From positions 113,870-177,869 of the forward strand of contig JBBQNK010000002.1 of assembly GCA_038329865.1 (NCBI GenBank): a stretch of DNA of 64,000 bases. Reading direction: 5' to 3'. The first letter of the stretch is position 1. Each line of letters begins with the position of its first letter. The stretch is from JANMES01 sp038329865 (GTDB lineage Bacteria; Planctomycetota; Phycisphaerae; Tepidisphaerales; Tepidisphaeraceae). The translations under genes were made by a program, and so were the position numbers. Positions 60,324-64,000 of this stretch are shown here, in pieces. Under the pieces are notes generated by a model. It saw only the letters and a program-made list of their open reading frames with translations. It did no database searches and was not told where the DNA came from.

Positions 60324-60510
60324 TCCCGCCGCGCCACTTCACGGCGAAAAAGCGAGTCCAAATCTCTGCCGCAAACCGCTGCGCGGCAATGGATTGCGCG
60401 CCAAATTCCTTGAATCTTCTCCGCCGCGCCCTATTGTTAATGTTTGATAAATGCCTTGCTCGGCAGGTCGGCCGTCGTAAAGTCCAAGTCACTGAACCGG
60501 AGGCCGTTTC

Positions 60511-61362
60511 ATGACCGACATCAGTACGATGCCCGAAGCCCGCGCCAGCGAACGCAAAGGCCTGACCGCCGCCTTGCCGACGTCTGCGCCTACGTCGCAC
60601 TCCGCTATGCCGACGCTTATCGAAGCCATCAACGTCAGCGTGTATTACGGTGCGCACGAAGCCGTCAAATCCATCTCGCTTTCGATCCCGCAGAACAGCG
60701 TCTGCTCCATGATCGGCCCCAGCGGCTGCGGCAAGAGCACCTTTCTGCGCTCGATCAACCGCCTGAATGACCTGATCCCCAACTGCTCCGTGAAGGGCGA
60801 GCTGGTCATCGGCGGGCAGAACATTTACGACCCGCGGATCGATCTCGTCACGCTCCGCCGAGAAGTCGGATTGGTTTTCCAGAAGCCCAATCCGTTCCCC
60901 AAGAGCATCTACGACAACATTTCCTACGGCCCGCGCCTACAGGGAATTACCAGTCGATACCAACTCGATGATCTGGTAGAAGACTGCCTGAAGAAGTCTG
61001 CATTGTGGGACGAAGTGAAAGACCGCCTCAAGTCCAGCGCGCTGGGCCTGTCGGGCGGGCAGCAGCAGCGGCTGTGCATCGCCCGGGCGCTGGCGACCAA
61101 GCCGAAAGTGCTGCTGATGGACGAGCCGTGCTCGGCGCTGGACCCGATCGCCACCAGCAAGGTCGAAGACCTGATCGTCCAGCTCAAGGCCAACTACACG
61201 ATCGTCATCGTCACCCACAACATGCAGCAGGCCGCCCGCGTCAGCGACCTGACGGCGTTCTTCTACATGGGCCGCTTGATCGAGTTCGATCAAACCGCCA
61301 CGCTCTTCACCAATCCGTCGAACAAGCAGACGGAAGATTACATCACCGGTCGATTCGGATAA
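60511..61362 (+). CDS. pstB: Phosphate ABC transporter ATP-binding protein
   Basis: The protein has 283 residues. Walker A is GPSGCGKST (69-77), the Q-loop is VFQKPNPFP, the signature is LSGGQQQRLCIARAL, Walker B is VLLMDEPCSALD and the His loop is VTHNMQQ. The NxxYG(A)HEAVKSISL start and the SIYDNISYGPRLQG segment identify PstB. An N-terminal extension of about 30 residues precedes the usual start, but GGAGG 7 bases before 60511 supports it. pstS, pstC and pstA are not in the window, so they must be encoded elsewhere. phoU follows after 5 bases. Confidence 0.95.
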   Translation: MTDISTMPEARASERKGLTAALPTSAPTSHSAMPTLIEAINVSVYYGAHEAVKSISLSIPQNSVCSMIGPSGCGKSTFLRSINRLNDLIPNCSVKGELVIGGQNIYDPRIDLVTLRREVGLVFQKPNPFPKSIYDNISYGPRLQGITSRYQLDDLVEDCLKKSALWDEVKDRLKSSALGLSGGQQQRLCIARALATKPKVLLMDEPCSALDPIATSKVEDLIVQLKANYTIVIVTHNMQQAARVSDLTAFFYMGRLIEFDQTATLFTNPSNKQTEDYITGRFG

Positions 61363-61367
61363 CGCTT

Positions 61368-62027
61368 ATGTCACGAACTTTCATAGATCAGCTCAACGAC
61401 CTGAAAGACAAGCTCGCCCGCCTGAGCGCGATGGTGCAGCAGCTGGTGGAAAAAGCCGTCGAATCGGTCTACACCGCCGACGCCAAGCTGGCCCGCGAGA
61501 TGATCGACTCCGACGTCCGGATCAACGACGAAGAAGTCCGCATCGAGCAGCAGGCCATCAACCTCATCGCGTTGCACCAGCCTGCCGCGAGCGACTTGCG
61601 GCTGATCACCACCGTTATCAAGGTCAACAGCGACTTGGAGCGGATCGCCGACTGCGCCGTCAACATCGCCCAGCGCGTGATCATGCTCGACAAGATCGGC
61701 GATTACGAAGTGCCTTCAGACCTGCTGCTCATGGGCAACAGCGTGGTGACGATGCTGCACGACACCGTCAAGGCGTTCAACCTCATCGACGAAACCCTCG
61801 CCCGCCACGTGACCCGCAGCGACGACGTGGTCGACGCGCTCTACCACCAGATCGTGCAGGACATGCTGGCGCTGATGGAATCAGAGCGCCAGAACGCCAA
61901 CACCGACCTGGCGAACATCATGATCGCCAAGAACCTCGAGCGCATCGCCGATCACTGCACCAACATCGCGGAAGACGTCATCTACATTCACACCGGCCGA
62001 ATCATCCGGCACTTGCGGGCGGTTTAA
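61368..62027 (+). CDS. phoU: Phosphate signalling protein PhoU
   Basis: The protein has 219 residues made of two homologous three-helix bundles. Visible repeats are RLSAMVQQLVEKAVESVYTADAKLAREMIDSDVRINDEE and the matching VTMLHDTVKAFNLIDETLARHVTRSDDVVDALY. Each bundle carries the metal-binding E/D-rich signature (DLERIADCAVNIAQ; NLERIADHCTNIAEDV). It modulates PstB activity and the phosphate two-component system. The frame is open far upstream but inside pstB, so the ATG at 61368 is used. Confidence 0.95.
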   Translation: MSRTFIDQLNDLKDKLARLSAMVQQLVEKAVESVYTADAKLAREMIDSDVRINDEEVRIEQQAINLIALHQPAASDLRLITTVIKVNSDLERIADCAVNIAQRVIMLDKIGDYEVPSDLLLMGNSVVTMLHDTVKAFNLIDETLARHVTRSDDVVDALYHQIVQDMLALMESERQNANTDLANIMIAKNLERIADHCTNIAEDVIYIHTGRIIRHLRAV

Positions 62028-62063
62028 GATGTGTCTCGCGAATCGCTCCGACCGTCCAAGTGT

Positions 62064-62139
62064 GTCATCCTGAGGTACTCCGAAGGATCTAGCCGACACT
62101 TGCTAATAGGCTTGATCCTTCGGAGTACCTCAGGATGAC
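62064..62139. repeat. Family B inverted repeat between convergent genes
   Basis: GTCATCCTGAGGTACTCCGA...GATCTAGCC and its inverse surround a short loop, between phoU and the macrodomain gene. Confidence 0.85.
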
Positions 62140-62147
62140 GAAATGTC

Positions 62148-62660
62148 TCATGTCGTCGCCAACGCCGCGCGATAGGCGGCGTTCGCTTCTCGCCCGAACG
62201 TCACGAAAATCACTTTCTCGATCGACGCCTCCTTTTCTAAAAACATTCTGACTTCGCGCACCGCGATGGCGATCGCGCGGTGGAGCGGGAACGCATACAC
62301 GCCGGTGCTGATCGCGGGAAAGGCGATTGTCTTCAATCCATTCTCCGCCGCCAGCGTCAGCGAATTCCGGTAGCAACCCGCGAGCAGCTCATCTTCGCCT
62401 GCCGCGCCGCCGTGCCACACCGGGCCGACAGCGTGAATCACATGCCGGGCCGGCAGGCGGTAGCCGGCCGTGATCTTTGCCTGCCCCGTCGGGCATCCGC
62501 CCAGCGTGCGGCATTCCGCAAGCAACTCGGGCCCGGCCGCGCGATGGATCGCCCCGTCCACCCCGCCGCCGCCCAGCAGCGAGGGGTTGGCGGCGTTCAC
62601 GATCGCGTCGACCGCGAGCGTGGTGATATCGCCGGCGAAAATTTCGATTCGGCTGGCCAT
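62148..62660 (-). CDS. Macrodomain ADP-ribose hydrolase (MacroD/YmdB type)
   Basis: The protein has 170 residues. AIVNAANPSLLGGGGVDGAIHRAAG (about 19-43) is the MacroD signature, and FPAISTGVYAFPLHRA is the second phosphate-binding loop. Such enzymes deacetylate O-acetyl-ADP-ribose and remove mono-ADP-ribose from acidic residues. The protein is cytoplasmic and about the size of a minimal macrodomain. With the PARG at 50316 it gives two ADP-ribose-reversing enzymes 11 kb apart. Confidence 0.92.
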   Translation of the reverse strand: MASRIEIFAGDITTLAVDAIVNAANPSLLGGGGVDGAIHRAAGPELLAECRTLGGCPTGQAKITAGYRLPARHVIHAVGPVWHGGAAGEDELLAGCYRNSLTLAAENGLKTIAFPAISTGVYAFPLHRAIAIAVREVRMFLEKEASIEKVIFVTFGREANAAYRAALATT

Positions 62661-62796
62661 CGTGAAACTCCTATTCCGTGACGGACTTGTCCGGCGAGGC
62701 CAGACATCCGTGATTGCATTCGTTTAGAACTTAAGGCCTCGGTTTATAAATTTCTGTTATCTTACCCGCCTTCGATTCAAACTTTCGGGGAGCCTC

Positions 62797-63426
62797 ATGC
62801 GAAACCTTTTCTCCTGCCTGTTCGCGGCGATAGCGTTGGCCGCCTTCGTGCTGATTGGCGACGGCGAGCCCGCTACTCAGCCCGCGCGCGACGGCGAAAA
62901 CCTCATCGTCAACGGCGGTTTTGAAACCCCCGAAGCGCCCGACCGCACGCTTCCGATTTCGAAAGATCAACTCACCGGTTGGACGATCGAGCGCGGCGAC
63001 GGCGACGTCTGCTCCACCTACTGGCCGGCGAAAAGCGGAAAGCAGTCGCTCGATCTGAACGGCCTGACGCGCGGGATTATCTCGCAGACGATCGATACGC
63101 GCCCCGGCCAGTGGTACCGGCTGACGTTCGCCTACGCCGGCAACCCCGACGAACACGCCGCCGACAACAACCGCGCCGCCGAGGTGCAATGGGGCGACAA
63201 ACGAATCGCCGTCCTCCATTCGGCGCTCGGCACGCTCGAAGATATGAAATGGCAGGACGCCGAGTACATCGTGCAGGCCAAGGCCGACCACACGCAACTG
63301 CTTTTCATCTCCATCACCGACGGCAAGTACGGCGTGGCGCTCGACGATGTTTCCCTCGTCGCCTGCGAACCGCCCGCGACCACGCAACCCGCGACGCAGC
63401 CGACGACGCAATCCCTGGAAAAATGA
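62797..63426 (+). CDS. Secreted NGGFE-type (DUF642/choice-of-anchor C-like) protein
   Basis: The protein has 209 residues. MRNLFSCLFAAIALAAFVLIG is a signal sequence. NLIVNGGFETPEAPD opens a beta-sandwich of the DUF642-like kind, with WYRLTFAYAGNPDE and DDVSLVACEP as further family strands; a carbohydrate-binding role is inferred. The C-terminus is PATTQPATQPTTQSLEK, the same linker type seen in other exported proteins of this window, here at the extreme end. GGGGAGCC lies upstream of the ATG. Confidence 0.75.
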   Translation: MRNLFSCLFAAIALAAFVLIGDGEPATQPARDGENLIVNGGFETPEAPDRTLPISKDQLTGWTIERGDGDVCSTYWPAKSGKQSLDLNGLTRGIISQTIDTRPGQWYRLTFAYAGNPDEHAADNNRAAEVQWGDKRIAVLHSALGTLEDMKWQDAEYIVQAKADHTQLLFISITDGKYGVALDDVSLVACEPPATTQPATQPTTQSLEK

Positions 63427-63595
63427 TTTTCGTTCCCGGCGGCTGATCGCGACGTACATTCCCGGTCGCTCGCCAATTCGCAACGATGCAGAACAGGCCC
63501 GCGAAAAACAATCCCGCGTTTTGCAGCGTCCGCCCGCCAACCCACCGCCCGGCCAGGAGTTACGCGATTAAGTCACGCCGTCGAGGTCGGCAAAA

Positions 63596-63650
63596 GCGCC
63601 CCCGAAGCGCCCCCATTGCGCCCCCGTTTCACCCCTGTTTCACCCCCGTT
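63596..63650. repeat. Five 11-bp tandem repeats
   Basis: The units GCGCCCCCGAA, GCGCCCCCATT, GCGCCCCCGTT, TCACCCCTGTT and TCACCCCCGTT are contiguous. The G-runs on the minus strand recur once per helical turn and might form a quadruplex. Confidence 0.8.
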
Positions 63651-63695
63651 TCGATCGAAAGCCGACACAATTCGCGTCGAATTCGCTCGAAAACA

Positions 63696-63715
63696 TATTC
63701 ACTTTTCAAAGAGCC
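63696..63715 (-). promoter_or_regulatory. boxA-like motif shared with 33094-33113
   Basis: On the minus strand GGCTCTTTGAAAA-N2-GAATA precedes the 11-bp repeat array by about 45 bases, echoing the arrangement at 33094-33227. Confidence 0.4.
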
Positions 63716-63808
63716 CGCACCGACGCGACGATCGCAAATCAATCGCGCCAACCCTTAAACGTCGGCCGATCATTTTTGTTCGATAAAAATCGGCGGTGCC
63801 GACTTTGC

Positions 63809-63874
63809 TAGGGCGTTTCACCTTCACTCCTATCACAAGATTTTCGTCGACGTACGAGAAGGTGAACTGCTCTA
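63809..63874. mobile_element. Short TA-flanked terminal-repeat element (66 bp)
   Basis: The left end is TAGGGCGTTTCACCTTCACT. The right end read inward is TAGAGCAGTTCACCTTCTCG. It has the ends of the MITE family with almost no interior. Confidence 0.6.
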
Positions 63875-64000
63875 GCAGGCTGCTGCAAAACACGTTGTTT
63901 TTGACAGCCGTTATTTGATTCCTGTCGCAGGCAGTCGATGTACGCCGGCGGGCTCGTAGTCGGCGGGCGATCAGCAGGGTGGGGTCACGCCGCTAGGTTC

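Larger units (their letters stand above)
63427..64000. other. 574-bp non-coding end region
   Basis: No credible gene was recognised. It contains five 11-bp repeats (63596-63650), a minus-strand boxA-like motif (63696-63715) and a short TA-flanked element (63809-63874). The sequence AGCAGGCTGCTG just after that element could be the edge of something outside the window. Confidence 0.6.

Noticed and set aside
63875..64000. Possible insertion-sequence end (AGCAGGCTGCTG) at the window edge
   Set aside because: No transposase frame and no opposing end are visible, so it cannot be supported from this window.
1..64000. RAYT-type transposase that could mobilise the REP pairs
   Set aside because: No Y1-transposase (HUH motif) gene was recognised on either strand. 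If one exists it lies outside this window.
1..64000. tRNA or rRNA genes
   Set aside because: No cloverleaf with TTCRA arm or rRNA-like stretch was recognised by eye. A covariance search would be the decisive test.

Overview
The window is a GC-rich bacterial chromosome segment. It most resembles a planctomycete of the class Phycisphaerae (Tepidisphaerales-like). That assignment is inference, resting on several features: DUF4175, DUF4190 and DUF4870 membrane proteins, tandem secreted serpins, zinc-ribbon membrane proteins, exported proteins with TTQPAT-type linkers, Tmtc-like membrane/TPR proteins, fused indolepyruvate oxidoreductase, and a very high load of dispersed palindromic repeats. No rRNA, tRNA, CRISPR array or transposase gene was recognised.

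Layout. 1-5 kb: a Tmtc-like membrane/TPR protein, a short-chain prenyl diphosphate synthase and a GT87-type membrane glycosyltransferase. 4.9-8.2 kb: two tandem exported serpins and an O-methyltransferase. 8.3-11.8 kb: two paralogous multi-spanning membrane proteins. 12-14 kb: dxs, which with the prenyl synthase at 2 kb gives two isoprenoid genes in the window. 14.4-19.8 kb: DUF4190 and DUF4870 proteins, then a 1100-residue DUF4175 protein with a zinc-ribbon membrane protein. 20-23 kb: a GT2 glycosyltransferase, a beta-barrel protein and a lipoprotein Cu/Zn superoxide dismutase. 23.3-27.4 kb: a divergent AraC regulator/PhyH dioxygenase pair, a VapC/DUF104 toxin-antitoxin pair and an exported alpha/beta hydrolase. 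27.6-33 kb: a two-gene envelope operon, a small membrane protein and an ankyrin protein. 33.7-38.5 kb: fused indolepyruvate:ferredoxin oxidoreductase and a PhzF-like protein. 38.7-46 kb: a membrane hypothetical protein, a PLD-like protein, a hybrid histidine kinase, a WG-repeat protein, PilT and PurQ. 46.4-48.3 kb: a DUF1223 protein and a secreted protein. 48.5-54.4 kb: an operon of HrpB helicase, a PARG-type hydrolase and a B12-binding radical SAM protein. 54.7-58.6 kb: a Fur-family regulator, an amidohydrolase and a second Tmtc-like protein. 58.7-63.4 kb: an outer-membrane-like protein, a 30-residue membrane peptide, pstB-phoU, a macrodomain protein and a secreted NGGFE-type protein.

The most striking content is the repeat landscape. 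At least ten families of palindromic elements occupy almost every long intergenic gap, and several also lie in frame inside protein-coding genes. HrpB carries five different ones; the indolepyruvate oxidoreductase carries two copies of one. Where a family appears in more than one gene it is read in the same frame. Separately, a TA-flanked MITE-like element with terminal inverted repeats occurs as two 156-bp near-identical copies about 19 kb apart. One of these sits inside another element, which itself starts at the stop codon of a beta-barrel gene. A third kind of element is a hairpin whose arms are made of 7-bp tandem repeats, with a different heptamer at each locus.
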